A stretch of 64,000 bases of DNA from Elysia crispata (GCA_033675545.1 JAWDGP010000031.1:132001-196000), one strand, 5' to 3'. Positions 27,461-42,567 are shown, counted from the stretch's first letter. The notes: a model not told the origin generated them from the sequence alone. Program-made: numbers and translations.

Positions 27461-27796
27461 ATTTAAATTAATGGCAGAAGCAAAATTTTACTCCGTTAAG
27501 GCAAAGCTTAAGACCCACCATACACAAAGAGGGGATGTTAGGCGTTGCAAGATATATGTGCATTCTGCGCTGTGTTTTTACATACCATACACACCCTCTA
27601 GACCCGGGTTTTTCATGCGGTTTTCCCACGCACGCAGTGGCTCAGCTCTGTGTGTGGTATGTAAAAACACAGCGCAGAATGCCTTGCACATAATACATTA
27701 TATCTTATGCAACGCTTAGGATCCCCTCTGTGTGTATGGTGGGTCTTAAGCTTTGCCTTAACGGAGTAAAATTTTGCTTCTGCCATTAATTTAAAT
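27461..27796. mobile_element. Foldback MITE, nearly perfect 133/148-bp arms
   Basis: The left arm 27461-27593 and right arm 27649-27796 are inverted copies. They begin ATTTAAATTAATGGCAGAAG and end with its reverse complement, and they share the CTCCGTTAAGGCAAAGCTTAAG block and the CAGCGCAGAATGC/GCATTCTGCGCTG block. They differ by only a few bases and one short insertion, so the element is young. TTAA lies inside each end, but the symmetry continues outward through ATTTAAAT, so I cannot fix the target duplication. A ~55-bp loop separates the arms. It lies about 190 bp beyond the stop codon of the hemopexin-PLC gene. Confidence 0.8.
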
Positions 27797-27959
27797 CATT
27801 ATTATACTGACACAAATAATGTCACGGAGTAATCTTCACGGAGCATTGCCACCAAACATGTTCGTCTTGTACAGAAACTGAAATCCAGATCTTTGTTGAA
27901 TCTCTAGAATTCATGAGCATGTATATTGATCTTTGTAAAATTAATGAGAAATTTTTAAT

Positions 27960-27965
27960 TTTATT
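27960..27965 (-). promoter_or_regulatory. Possible poly(A) signal of the hemopexin-PLC gene
   Basis: AATAAA on the minus strand, 20-25 bases after the stop codon. It would give a very short 3' UTR, so a later signal may be the one used. Confidence 0.35.
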
Positions 27966-27984
27966 TTCTCTGGATCATTTGGAC

Positions 27985-30797
27985 TCAACAAACAACAGCA
28001 TCTATAGTCCAGTCCAAGGTAGAACCTCCGTAAGAAAAGTTCTCGCCCTCATCTTTGCGCACCCAGAAATGTTTGCCCTGAAAGATGAAAGTTCTTCCGT
28101 CAATGTTCAAAGCTGCGTCAACGTCACATGGCAGTCCTATGAGAGGAAGTCTTACAGGAGTCTGATCTTGTGGAGTGACGTAGCAGCCTGAAACACAAAA
28201 CACAATGTTATTTCAATGATAGAATATGTACTTCGCGATTCGAATGTCAAGTTGAATTAGTATTTATTTATAGCGACACCCTGTATGTTGGTTAATCTGG
28301 AGAAACTGATTGATTTGAATAATACGAATGTATGGCTAAAGTAGTACATGCAGTTAAAAATGTAATTGTAAAGAAACTTTGATGCAAAGAGAATTTTCAT
28401 ATGTTGCAAAACTTTTCAATATCCGAAACTTTGTCGAGTTGTTGTTAATTGGTTTGAATGTTTCTTTTAGTGATTTGAATTAACTATATCCAAAAAAAAA
28501 TAGAGTGGGAGAGTTAGAAAGAGAGAGAGAGAGAGATTTCAGTTTTATTATCCCTAGTGCATAGCAGTAGAAAGATTATTGTGGATTGCGTTGGTTTCTG
28601 CGGTTGCAAACAAAAAAAAGTGATAACTGTAGACTAGAGTTAATATTTCATCTATCGCTATGCAGTTTGTAAAACAAGCGCAATATTACTGATTTAATGG
28701 AAATTCATTGACACAATAAATGTATCACCTGGTCTATTCAGCTTATTCCTAAAGTCTTTTATTGCAGATAATCACATCAAAAGTCATTGCTTCAATATTT
28801 CCAAGTGTAGGTATAAAAATTCAAGCTAACTTTGGATTGGTTTGAGAACAACTGTTGCTTTCAGATGTTATCTATTTTGGTATGAGGTAAACGGTAATAA
28901 GGGAAAAAACCAACATAGAACCAATGTTGTATTTAAAACGGATTTTATGGCATTTAGCCATGATAAGATTTTTGGTCTTGGTCCTACACTCTCTCTAACA
29001 ACAAAATCAGATCATCACAGACCATATCTGTTCTCTCCTCTAACCTTGAAATACGTGAAGAGTGCCATTCAAAACCACTGCAGCATCAAAGGCCGAGTCG
29101 CATGATCCAATGGTTGTCCATGCAGGGTCTACAGGTTGGAGAGATGAGCTGTTCAGACGGAGCCAGGAGCAGCCTGAGGGATGTGGAAGAAGGCTGTCTT
29201 TACATTAACATCGTGAAAGTTGAAATAAGTTATAAAAATTGTCACAAGACATACGGTGTACTTGATATACATATGTCTGTTACTTCCTGATGAGATTTAA
29301 TCTCAAACCAGACGGACACATTAAAAATATGATCGCTTGCTGTGGCAATAATTGGAGCATCAAGGACTGTACCCGTTATACTAACTGATAAAGACATTAC
29401 TGAAACAAACAGCTGAGATGAGTGTCAGTTTTGAGCCATGCAATTATGTAATAATTTAAACAAGTAATGAGAACAAACTAAGTCACTACCTACAAAATAA
29501 ATGCACTCACAAAAAATCAGTTGTTTATTTTTTTTAATTTGTTATGATCTACAGTTGACCTTTTGGAAATAAACGTAAATATTTTCAGAACATTTTACTT
29601 ACTCTACAGACGGAGACTATCATAGAAGTATGTCAAATTGCACATACCTCTAGTGAGCAATACTTCACCCTCCTCTGACACATAAGCAGCGTCAACAGAT
29701 GACATCCAGGGCAGTTTTCTGGCGACACAACAGTCAAAATCATCAGTTTTACCAAGACAGGTTGTACCTGCAGCACCAGTCCACCGTGGACGGTGATCCC
29801 AAGCCTCAGAGTCACATGCATAAAATTTTGTATTCAGTTTGACAATCTTGAAAATTTCGACATTAGGGGTATTTACATTTTCGTAATAATTTTAACTGCA
29901 TTTAAAAAGCATTGTTTACGAATACAATAAAAACCAATTCATTTGTATAATCAATGAACTTTGCATTTTTTTTAAACTTAAGCATTATTGGGTCAAGGTG
30001 TAATGCTATTTTTTTTTAAAGTGAACAAATTAGGCAGTGATCCTTTTTTTCAATTTGCCTATATATATACACAGCTGGCATTTCTTTTTAAATTCATCAC
30101 TCCTTAAACAATTAAGTTTTGGTGCATTTTTAACTTCACCATGAAATATTTCCCTCACCAACAAATTGGAAGACCACTTCACAAAGTCATGACAATAGCG
30201 ATGGAAATAATTGTCCCTAAGAATAGATATTGATGGATAATTAGAATAGTATGAAAATCTTGACTCATTGTAAACTTTTACTGATTATGATCTTCAGTTG
30301 ATCTCACTTGGGAGGGCTGAGCGAGCGAAACTGATGTCCTTGGAAAATGACGTTTGACATAGTTTCGCAGAAGCGGTTGATTCCAGCTATGATTAGTGGT
30401 TGTCAATACACTGAGCTAATACGAGTTTATTGTAAGTCACGTTTGGTTTTCTCAAGACTAATAATATTCAGAAACATTTTCTTATGAAAAACGAGTGCGA
30501 TATATAAAAAAAAGTAATCAACATACAAGAGTTACGCTTTTAGCAGTGAGGACAGAAACAGGAAGCTGATCGCTCAAAGTGAAAGGATAACGGGCCTACG
30601 AACGTTCTGTCAAAGGGATAATCTTCAGAGAGACGATATTTCACTGCCGAAACTCTTTGTCATATCTAAAATCCAATCGCTTACTGTTCCTCTATCTGCG
30701 CTTCCTTGCTGTGGCTGTAGATAATGACCTTTGAACCCACAAAGAACAGCGACTGGTCATGTTGCCCAGGCCGTCTCACAGCCGCATCAACAACAAC
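27985..30797 (-). CDS. C-terminal hemopexin module (last four exons)
   Basis: Four blades follow directly after the PLC domain: VVVDAAVRRP...LFFVGSKVIIY; WMSSVDAAYV...VLLTRGCSW; CDSAFDAAVVL...HVFQGCYV; CDVDAALNI...FIFQGKHFWV. The protein then ends WTIDAVVC and stop, so the last cysteine can close the propeller. The exon at 29045-29173 is easily missed because longer ORFs lie on the opposite strand, but its acceptor (CCCTCAG), its donor and its phase fit exactly between its neighbours. Confidence 0.8.
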
Positions 30798-33700
30798 CTG
30801 GGTGGAGACAGAATGTAGACAAGAAAATACATACATGGACTAGCCGTTTGTGCTGTTGTTGCAACTAATCAAGTATACTGTTTTTGTCTTTAATTTTCTT
30901 GTCGTTGCTGTTGTTGTTGTTGCAAGAGTTGCTTCATATAATTAGCTTATTTGTTTATTAACTGCGTAGCTGTATCTTTCGTTTTTTACTTGCTCGATTT
31001 TTACATATTATGAAAATTTTCAAAACCAAATAAAATCTCTGTACCAATCAAATAAACAGCCAGGACTGATGACTGCTAAAGTCGGTTTGGCGAGGACTGT
31101 AGAGCTTCAACGAGTAAACGAACGGTGTTTATTGTGTTAAAAACAGCTTGAATAAATAGTCTATATTTTAACTTATTTTTTATCCATAAGGCAACAGATG
31201 ACGAGAAAAAGGTAAGATCGCATTGCTATAGGAAATATCAAGCCACGATGAATTTTTCAGAGAAGAAAACTGAGTGTCATCTAAAGTTCAAACCTTTTTG
31301 TTTTTTTTTTCTTTTTCTTTCATATCCTACACTTTTATTGAATGCGATTGTTTCTTATTCATATATTTTTTTCCTCTTTGATCTAATTTTGGCGAATTTC
31401 GAAGCTGTTTTTTTGCTTTTAAAAACACTGATGACAATTTAAGACGCCTGCCGTGCCTGGCCCAGCAGTAGACACATACCTGGCAGTCCCCACGCCTGTG
31501 TGTGTAGATATTCCTGACATTCTGATGGTAGACTGCGTGAAACACCGAGTCGGCGCTGTAGGCATCCACTTCCGGGTAGTCCACCAGCAGGACATTAGGG
31601 GACATTTTGTGGCTGGGTAAGACACAGGTGTTATAGATCAACTTAATGGATTGGATAAAAAATGTCAAATGAAAATGCTCAATTCGGGATTGGAAATGTT
31701 AGTGGAATGCATAGCTTATGTCTCTAACTTTTCTGGTTCTACCACTTAAAATTTAATGTTACCACTCAAAGCAGGCGTAAAGATCTAAAGTCTAAATTGA
31801 AATGACAAACCTCAGCTATGTGGAGAGAATGGAAAAGTAAGAACTTTCCGAAACCAGAGACCATCGAAACAGACCACTGATACAGGCCACTGACACATAC
31901 TACTGACACAGACTACTGATACGGGTCACTGACACATACCATTGACACAGAACACTGATACAGACCAATGATACAGGCCACTGACACATACCATTGACAC
32001 AGAACACTGATACAGACCAATGATACAGGCCACTGACATGTACCATTGACACAGAACACTGATACGGGCCACTGATACAGAACACTAATACAGACCACTG
32101 ATACAGGCCACTGACACATACCATTGACACAGACCACTGACACATACCACTGATATGGGCCACTAACACATACTACTGATGGGGACCACTGACAAATTAA
32201 AAGCACTCTAGGTTCTGCTGTGGGTTGGGTTGTACACGAAGGTTCTTCAATGGGTGCAACATGAAATATAAATGCATACACAGAACAGAATGCACCAGTG
32301 TACATTAAAATATGGAGTGAATCGCTTACTGTCTACCTTGTTTTATGGTATATGATGGATAAGGTCAGATACGGGAAAACAAAATCATAATTCTGTAACT
32401 TCCCAATGCCCTTCTCAACTCTTATTACAAACCTATAAACTACCGCCAAAGTTCCATGAGTTGTATTGTATTACCAGGATTCATAGCCGCCTATTGTATT
32501 CGTACCGTCAAGATAGTAAGATTTCTAAAGGGTAACTCAACAGATTGTGATTAAACCGCTTCAGCTAAGTGCTCTTCTTGTCAGGCTATCCTCACCTATG
32601 GCGGTAGGGCTCACATCCTCTGAGCGCGCCATGCAGGATCTGTCTCTTCCTACAGCTCCGCGCCAGCTCGCTGATACACAGCTCCCAGTCCCACAGAATG
32701 ATCGACATTTCCATGAGCTGACGGTGCTGTAGCTCTCTACATCGGTCAACGGTCAAGGCCACGATCTGAGGTCATAAGGGGAAGAAATTTGTTTTAAGGG
32801 GGTGGTTGGAAGGTGATGGTTTTATGATCTAAAATGAGTGATTTCTCAAGGAAACAAATGTCTTTTTTTTTTTTTAAAAAAAACAAAAAAAACATCACCT
32901 TTCTCATGTTTACTAAAACTATTTTGGCGTTCAACATATTGTGATTTTTTTTTTCAATTCAACCCAGTCTAATCACTTTACCAAATGATTCAGATCATGA
33001 TATAATATATATGTTCTATCGGAACACCTTAAATTTCAATTCTCATCTTACTTACACAATGAAGTTCAACTCTCACCTTACTGCAGTTTCCATCTTGGGC
33101 TGCGATAGGTCTCCATGTGCTCCCCACCCATTTTTCTGTGTGTATCCAACTGTGTAGTGTGTATAACAAACTGGTCGGCGACGTGTCGTGCACGGCAGGA
33201 GAGTAGAAGACAAACACACGCTTGTTGGTGCGCACCGCCTCGTACAGCTTCGGCCATCTTTTTTCTCCAGACAATCGAAACTTGTCGTTCAACATTGGAC
33301 CTAGCTGGACCTTTTTCAGAAATAGATCAAGGTCTTAAATTCGAGACATTTGATTCGACATTGACTTTATTTGAAACAAAAGTTAAAATCACATGTGTGC
33401 CAAGTATAAGTTTAGATTTTAGAATCGGTGTCTGGTTGCAACATTTAACGCGCAGTCGAAAGCAAATGCACTGCCGAGAAATGGATTTAATTTGTCTTGG
33501 GATGTTTTGGGAGATCCTTGTAGAACAACAATACGACCAGGTAAAATAATAATTCATAGGGAACTTTGTTATTCATTGAATTTTTTTGCAAGGCGTTCTT
33601 GATATTTAGTTTGGTTTAGTTTACAGTGTAAAGAATCTCTTTCATCCATTCCAACCTAGACAGGCATACCTTAGAACCTAAGGTCATAGAAGAGCAAAGA

Positions 33701-36496
33701 ATTCAAAAGAGGCTGCCAGAATTGCCACAAAGTTTGACAGACTTCCTGTGAACAGTTTGTAAACAAACCTTGAGTTGCCTAGTCAGTGCTGGTATTACGA
33801 TTTCCGGGTCCTCCATGTCATGGTTGAAGGTCAAGGTCACAACGTCATGCGGCTTCTGGCTGAGGAATGCCCTAACCTGTTTGACCAGACGACACACGCT
33901 TCCGCCGCAAAAGATTTTGTGATTGGTGCCCAAGAGCCCGCACTGGAAGTAACTGCTGTCAATGTCCAGATAACGTATACCTTCCGTTAGGAAGATACCA
34001 TGGGAACAAGTATGAAATATTAATAACTGATTCAATCTTATTCAGACATGATAGCAACACGAGGGCATTTGGCCAATAAACACATCGCCAGAATGGTTGG
34101 TCTGGTCTTATAAAAGTTAATGGGCTTTAAGGGATCAAAGCAGTACCTTGAAGGTTGCAGTTCTACACCTAAAATTGGAGCAAGACAAGGCAAGAAAGCT
34201 GGGAAAGTGGATATTTTTTGCTCATTTAAATTCCCGGATTATTTGTAGGACTCCATATTATGGTGTAGCCAGATAGGCAGTTTAAAAAAGCGACAGTGCA
34301 ATTTATTCACTGAATCTAGATCGCTGAGAGTTCTTTATTTCCTTTTCTAACTTTATCTTTACAGCTTAAATCTTGGCTCCTCTTTTATTTTTTTCGTATG
34401 GAATGTTTGACTTACTTCTAAATCACTTCTAAATCAAAGTCAAGTCATAAAAGAAAATTATTCCACAGCCAAGATGTGCCACGCACGTCTTCATGCCCCT
34501 GATTGTAGAGCTCTTCAGGTTTTTAAACACTTCCTGACATGGTTTTTTGGAGCTAGCTAGGTGTGTGTCAGTTCTTAACTGATTTCAAACACTGACAGTA
34601 GATTGTTTGCCACCTAATTTCCAATGAAATATTCATGGGGTCCAACTCGGATAAAATATGCCCGGGCCAAGAGACCAGCATCATATTTAGACCTAGCCAG
34701 GTAATGAAAAATGTTTTTTTTAATACATGTATACGTCATACAGTGAAAATATTGTTATTTATGTGAAGAACTTGCTAGTTTTAACATACTGCCTAACAGA
34801 AGGCATTCCTCTTGGCATATTTTTCATTTCTGTACCTAATCAGACAGAATAAAAATGTGATAATCTTAATGAAGGCAGTAACACGGACCAAGGTGTAGCT
34901 GCTGCAGTATGGACCTGGCGTGGTTCCTCACCAGACAGTCAGCGATACCGAAGCCGCCGTGGAAACCAGATCCGGCATTGTGCAGACCTGCCAGTGTCAC
35001 TTGGTTCAGCCGCAGGTGACACAGCCTGGGGGGGGGGCGACCAGAATAATGTATCACAAGATTATCTCAGACAGACTCTTTGGGGTGTCGCAACAAGTTT
35101 TAAAGAGAAGCTGTTTACGACTGCGAATCTATTTGCAGAAGCTTACTATGATTTTAACTCGTTTGAAGCAAAACGAGAAAGAGTAGTTTGGAAATAGCTC
35201 GGCCTACCATACCATCGTATTTAATGATTAATAGTTCTGTTTGCAGGTAGATAATAGTGTTCAGTATGGAAATATTTTCATTAAATTCATTATTAATCTT
35301 TTATCTTGTATTAAAAAAAAAATATCTTTATAAAAATTAACAATCATACGAAATATGTACATACAGTACATGTATTCAGTACCGGATATGTCACAGTCAT
35401 CAATTGCAAGATGGAAGTTACAGTACTTTGAAAAAAAAATGCTTGCCAGTATATAAAATTTTCATGGAGGAGAAAAATAAATTATGCTATGTTTACTTTA
35501 AGTCATTTAGTTTAATAAAGCATGTGATTGGTTTTTTTTTTATTGGTTTTTTTTTTTCAAAGAGAATGATAGTTTATGCGAGTATTCGATATGAATTTAG
35601 ATTTGGCGTAGTGATATATTGCGGTGTAGTAATATGTTGCAGGGCATGGCAAACCAGTATCGCAATAATAAGAAATTAAACTTTGCGAGAAAGAAGTCCA
35701 CTCAGATAAGGGAGTAACTGTTATCGGTATTTCCGGAGATCTGCCATAGTTCAGTCGGGAAGTAGCGATCGCTTGTTTCCTTTTTATTTTTGTTAATCAG
35801 TAAAAGTTTGAAGAAATTAATTGCGCATGAAAAAGATATAAGGTGTGTATAAAAATATTAGAAACTATTCTTTAACTTGAACGGTTTCTTTCTTCTATTA
35901 CTCAGATGGCAATGGTTTCTAACATTTCCATAGGTCAAAAACTAAAAGTAAAACTCACGATGTTTTTGTTTTGTTTTTGATACAGTGTGTTATTTTGGAA
36001 AAAAAAAATGTTACATTACACACCTTCTTTTTTCGAAAACTTGATACTTCCAAATAACTAATGGCGCACAATTCGCTTCCATTCGAAATGTTTACATTTA
36101 AGGAACTCTATATTGTGATTTTTTGAGAATTTCAAAAATGGAAACTGCCATTCTGTACTGTACATAAATTTTGGGATCGTCCAGTGAGAAAAATTAGTTT
36201 TTAAACCAGAGGCCTGGCACTGGCACAACATAACACATTTAAGCAAAAAGTTTATTGTGCTTGGGTTTTTTTCCTTTTAATTGTTATTTCTTTTTTAAGA
36301 AAAAGCTTTCTCAAGGGCTGATTACCTTTTATCTCCATTACATTGAAGAGTTCCACGGTTCCTCTCCAGCATCCAGTCGGCCTCACCACACAGATACCAC
36401 GAGCACAGGTTCAGATCATCTGTGTGGAATGGGCCCTAAAAAAAATAAGATAAAGATAGAGAAAAAACAGTGATAAAAGAGGGGGAAGAGAGAGAT

Positions 36497-36570
<74 letters not shown>

Positions 36571-39500
36571 TCTGAGAATGTCCCTTTAAACATGACTCTA
36601 CTGAATGTCCAGAGCCTGTTTCTTGTTTGCAACTTCAACAACATAAAATGTCATAGAAGGCCACGAACTTATCACAGGTAAAATTCATTTTTTATAAGAC
36701 AAAAAAATAAATCCTGAAAAAGTAACAATGTTGTTCTTTTTTTTTAATTTAGTCTTAATTCCGTCGATACTTTCTTTTACTTCACCCCTCTCTCTCATTG
36801 CTTCGTTTTCCTGATTCTTCCGTTGCTAACTCCATAATAAGATTTCCATTTTCGTTTTCTGGTCTATATCGAGACTAATTAGTTCCTCTGCTTTTCAGAA
36901 ATCAAAGGTCACATAAAGGTTTACTTCTTGCACAACGAGCTTTGTCTAAGATGTTCATGGTGATTTAAAAAAAAAAAAAACATTGCACGTGATGCACCTT
37001 GGTCTGCAGCTTTAAGAAAGCTTTTTTTATTTTTATCAAGCATTGATTCAATCCGTATTGATAGATGTCTAATGAATTTCCAATGATTGCAGCTTAGAAA
37101 TACTTTGCTATAGTTCATCGTGGCCTTCTTACAGTATCAACTGCTACCAGACCTTAACCAGGTGTCTGGGAAAAAAATAATTTGTGGCCTTAGCCTTAGA
37201 TTTGTTTGAACTTGTAATGTTCCTTCTTTGTAACTAAAATTGATTTCTATTCTTTTGTTTGTCTTTTTTTTTATGCAAAAATCCATCGAACAACAAAACG
37301 GTAGGATTATCGGATAGTCGTGTCGGCCTGTCTCGGAATAAGAATAGTTAGTTAATTTTGTGAATGTCTTATTCATCTATTTTCAGATCTTTTTGAACAC
37401 TCCTTATCATTTAGGTTAAAAAAAAAAAAACGGGCAGCAATTGATTCCTATAAGACAGGGTACCTTTTGGAACTAAATATCATTCTAATTAAGCGATTAA
37501 AAGAATCTTGAGCTGGACTAGTCAAAACACATTTAGCTGATTTCCCATACTAAAATCGCGGCTGTCGGCGAAATTTCGGGAATTTTTTTTTTTTAATTAA
37601 TATTGTCGCTTCATAATAAAGAATCATAACATGGTGAAATAAATCCATAAGTTTGTTATGGTTTTTCATCAATTTTGAGATTACTAAAAATAGGACAAAC
37701 TATTAAAACGATATCTATAAATCCAGGCGCTTCCATCCGTACGATTGTAGGTTGTTGTTTCTTTGTTTTTTATATTATCATGATTAACCGTAGGATTAAC
37801 AGTTAATTTTCATTACTCTTTCAGTAAGTGAAATGGATAAGATTATTGGCAGCAGTTATCTTTCTAATCTGTAACATTTTACCTTGATTCCACGCTCAAA
37901 CTTCCAAAACCTGGTGCCTTTGATGAATATCGCCTGGTCTGGGCCGAGCTCGACTGCGGCGTCCAGATCGCAGGGCAAGCCTCTCCCGGGAAGCTCGCCA
38001 TCAGGCTGTAATGTGGCGGTCGTGGTGGAGAACTTCCACACGGCACAACCTTGGGAGCGAGACAAGAGAACACCAGTTAAACCAGAGAGGACAGATACAT
38101 AGAGAGCTCAAAGCTTGGTTCCAACCCCGTACCGAGGCACTGATTGGCTGATTCACCCGAGCGCGGTAAATTTGCCAGAAGTTAGCAGTGTGTGGACTTT
38201 TATAAAGAATAATGGCACCTGTCAGTGTTAAGTGTCAGTGGTGCTCCGCTTCAAATTGTTTCAACTCTAGGGGAAAAAAAAGACTTGACTTGAGTTTCTT
38301 CAGATTTCCCAAAGACAAGAAAATGTTGAAAAGTTCGTTCAAATTCTTAGCTTCTCGAGGCTGGTACCAGGAGCAGATAGCGAAGTGAGTCGCGGGAAGA
38401 AAGATCTATGAATGCCCACCGCATCTCAGGCTCGGCACAAGGTCGCCAGCAAGACGATTTTGCTAAGATCTAGCCCTAAGTCCTAACGGGGTTAAGACCC
38501 ATAAGAAAACAACTAAGATCTGCTTGCTAAAACATTGCACGCCAGTCATCATTTATGATGTAGGCCTGATGTTATTTCGCCTACAATAGCTTACGAGGTG
38601 CTTTGATGTTGGCGGGCGAGTTATGTTCAGCGGTTGTGTAAGAAACACAATCTCCTCAGAGGTACTGGTGATAGGACGCTGTGGTCGGCGGGCCGGTTAC
38701 TCTTTAGAGTGCCCAACTCTCGGAAGTTTAGAGTTAAAACTCTTATCAAACCACCTTCCACCTGCCTCATTCCCTTTTTTTTAATTATTATTATTTTCCA
38801 TTTTGTACTATCTGAAGTTAAAACTTTTGTTCAATGCTGCGAAACAAATCGTTTTCAGTTAAATTTCATGGAGTCAAGAGAGATGACTATGACTTTAGGA
38901 ATAAGACTAATAATTTTATATTTCAACCAAATTTTAATTTCTAAATATATTTCAATTCTTTATAAAATATATCCTCCATTGTCAATGACAGGTAAAGTCT
39001 ACTAATTTTTTTTTTTCAAATTTCAAAAGCTATGTTCACATTGAGAGTCCGAACACCATTTTCACTCATTTTTATCAACTTTCAAAATATTTTATAATGA
39101 TAAAGATTATAATGTAAATTATCAGTATGCGTCATACTGCACCATTAAAATTATGTGTACGCCTTTTATTTTAATTTTTTTTTAATTTCTCCATTTCATG
39201 AATGTTCTCTAAAACTTTAAACTTATATGTATATATCCTTTAATAAAATTATGCAAAAAATCCTTTTATTTAGATTTCCTCTTTCTCTTTTTTTTCACTT
39301 GATTTTGCCTTCCTGTCCTACAACGTTTACACCCTGTATACATGGAATATTAAATACATAATTTTTACACTCCCTTCCATCTTGCGACAATGGCTTGTTT
39401 CTAACTGCAACATCACCTGGTGTCTAGTAGATGGGATACATCAAATTCTTCAATCAATCAACTTATTTGAATGGCAGATTTTTTTGATTCGTGTAGATTC

Positions 39501-42500
39501 ATAAAATTGATTTGAAAATGTACACCTATTACCTTTGAATACCAGAATGTCTTGACCCCAAGTTATTGCCGCATCAGGGAAGCAAGGGAGGCTACCGAAA
39601 TTATCTCCCTCTTCTTCAAAGATCAAATGGCCGTCGTCTTTGAGAAAATATCTGAAGTTAAAATTATTAGGTTTAAGTACGGTATAAACACTGTGTTGTA
39701 AGAAGAAAAACTAATTTCATTTAGATACTTAGGAGTTTTAAGGCTAATAATTTGATTTGAACAAAAAAAAAAACTATATTGAAAGAATGCATTGTATAAT
39801 CAATCTTATTTATATTACCTAATGTATCAACAAACAGAAAAGGGTGGTGATTAGGGGGTGGGGGTATACCACTTTCAATAGTGCGAGTAAAAAAAAAATA
39901 GGTAAGCGCATTATAATTATGATACCGTGTTTAAAAAAATAGTATCCTTAACCTCTATCATATAACCATTTCCCATTTGAAGCAATTAAAGTTCAACAGC
40001 AACTTAAAAAATAGATGTTTGTTACAGAAGAACCATTAATTACACCCTTTGCCGTGATGACTGTAAAGGGTCGTGCCAAGCTCTCAAGGTTAAATCTAGA
40101 TCTAAGTTATGAATCTTAAAAAATAGAAATAACCTTAAAATATTGAACATATCGATGCTAATCTTTACAATATGTTCCCACAATATGAACCTAATGGTTT
40201 CTTTTTCCGTTGAAGAAGAATCAGAATTTTGGATCTTTTGCTAAAATAGATTGTGAAATGTGAATACGGAAATGCTAGCCCTTATAGCTTAATCACTTTC
40301 ATCGTGGATGCCAAGTTACGGCATCCTACGTCACGTTAGTTCTGTGGGTAGGAATTAAATAGTAAGCTGAGTTTGAAAACTTTTAATCTATTTATAGATC
40401 CTTTCAAAGGCTATTATCGTGGTTCAAATGAAGAGAACACCTATTTCTGCAAAGCAGTGCATCTCTGAGCAATTTTCCTGGAGTTCTCAATCTCATAGAG
40501 AGATTAGAAGAGTTTTAAATAGATGTGAAAGTCTTCCCAATCATACATGTTTTCAAGTGTTCCCACGGATAATTTGAGTCTTTTTACTATATACCATTTG
40601 ATTTCCATAATAGCGACAGAAATTTCTTCGATTAAATACAATTTTATTTTTTTATCCATCTAAGCTAGTAACTGTTATCAGCTGACTTTATGCGTATCTC
40701 TATTTACACTCAGCCCCCACTTTGGAAGATTGGTGTCGATTAGAAAATCGAACTACGTATCTGTCTTATCAATGTAGTTATCAAAAATGATCTAAGATTT
40801 GAAAAAAAAAAATAATTCCTTTAGCAACCCTATTCAACCCCAAGTCTGTAGATATGAGAGGCAAATATTAGATGTAAAGTTGCAGCTTTAGACACAGAAC
40901 AAAAATTTCAATTAAAAAAAAAAATTAAATTTTTGTGTTTTGTTGTTGTTGTTGTTTTTATGGTTTTGTTTTTGTTTGCTTTTTTCATGATGTATACTGC
41001 TGTGGAATGTAATTCTTGCATAATTTACTTGAAATACTTGCAGCCTTTGATGAACACAGCTGTACTCCCATTGCTCAACGTAAAGGCCGCAGCGAAATGA
41101 TGTACTTCCTCAGCCAGGCCGAGGTCTGTGATTGGTCCAACCTTAGCCTCGCTCTCGCGATAGACATTGTAGAGGATATACTCTTCTCCGCTCAGAAAAT
41201 AAGTTCCAGCGCCTGCCGCTAGTGTGAAAGCTGCATCTATGGTGGAGCATCTGTCGTCCAGTGAGGATGTGGAGGATGCTGGGAGGTGTAGCATGCCCAG
41301 AATCACAGCCATGTTGGGAATCCACGACCTCAGTATAGTGAATCTCATGGCTTTCGGCCCCGTAAAGTTATCAACATCTAGAAGTTGTTTTCTGGTGTAT
41401 AACTTCATTCCTTTTATAAATACGACGTTGCGTGATCTGTTGAGAACATGTGTAAAGATTAAAGAGATAATTTAAATACCATGTATTTTTTTGTTATCTT
41501 TTTGCAAGTGCCGCATTAATAAGTTTCTTTGAACATGTTAAGAGGGAAAAAGAGGAGTTTCCATACACACTCAATGAGAAAGACGTGGTTTTGACAAGCA
41601 AGAATAACCCCTCCCTCCCCTCACGCTATCATTGGCCAAGGAAAGTAAACTATTACTTTTACATATCACGCTATTAATGACCAATAAGGGTAAAAATTAC
41701 ATTTACATCTCATACTACGCTATCACTGGCCAATGAAAGTAAAATACATGTATTACTTTTACATTTTATATCACACTATTAGTGTATCAATGGAAACATG
41801 GCTGTTAGCAGTTGCTGTCTCTCTCTCTATTATTTTGTACAAAGAGTCTGTGTGAATGAATATGACAATGACAGCAATGAATCTGCCCCATTGTGGTCAA
41901 GCTTGTTTCTTGAAGGCGACAGTATTAAAAATACTGTAATATTATTCCATAATTTTATGAGTGATAGAAAGAAAACTACATGCTTTCCACTTCAGATAAC
42001 TCTGCCACTTTTACACAACTAAGCATGTTTACTGAGTAGCGGTCCTTTGTAAAATGTTCCACCAAAATGTGCTCGACGTTACTCTTGTTTGAGTTAGGTA
42101 CGCTGCAGTTGCTTAGTCGAGAAGTAGAATTAAACTCATCCACCACTTAGGTAATGGCAGCTGAGATTCAAGATCATTTTGAAAACCCATATTTCTTTAT
42201 GTTATGAAAATAAATTTTAACAACAAATAAACCTACTAAATCTAAATTTTGCAGCCAAATCCCATTTCAGATAATGCTGCAAATGAACAGCGAACATTTC
42301 TTTTCTTGATGTCCCTTTATAAACCGTAATGTTGTTGATCACTTTCAAGACTGAAAATGTAATATCGTAGTTTGACAATGCACTTAGCAAAGACAGTACT
42401 TGTAGAATATTGTATTGAGGAACACATTCGTTCATGTTGGACTTGACATGTAAAAATTTCTCATTAACCAGTCAATAAAACCTACATTGCATATGTATAT

Positions 42501-42511
42501 ATATAATTATA

Positions 42512-42567
<56 letters not shown>

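Noticed and set aside
28842-29290. Plus-strand ORFs of 87 and 62 codons
   Set aside because: They overlap the minus-strand hemopexin exon 29045-29173, which has fitting splice sites and phase.
33115-33549. 144-codon plus-strand ORF
   Set aside because: Antisense to the PLC-domain exon at 33077-33310; no domain seen.
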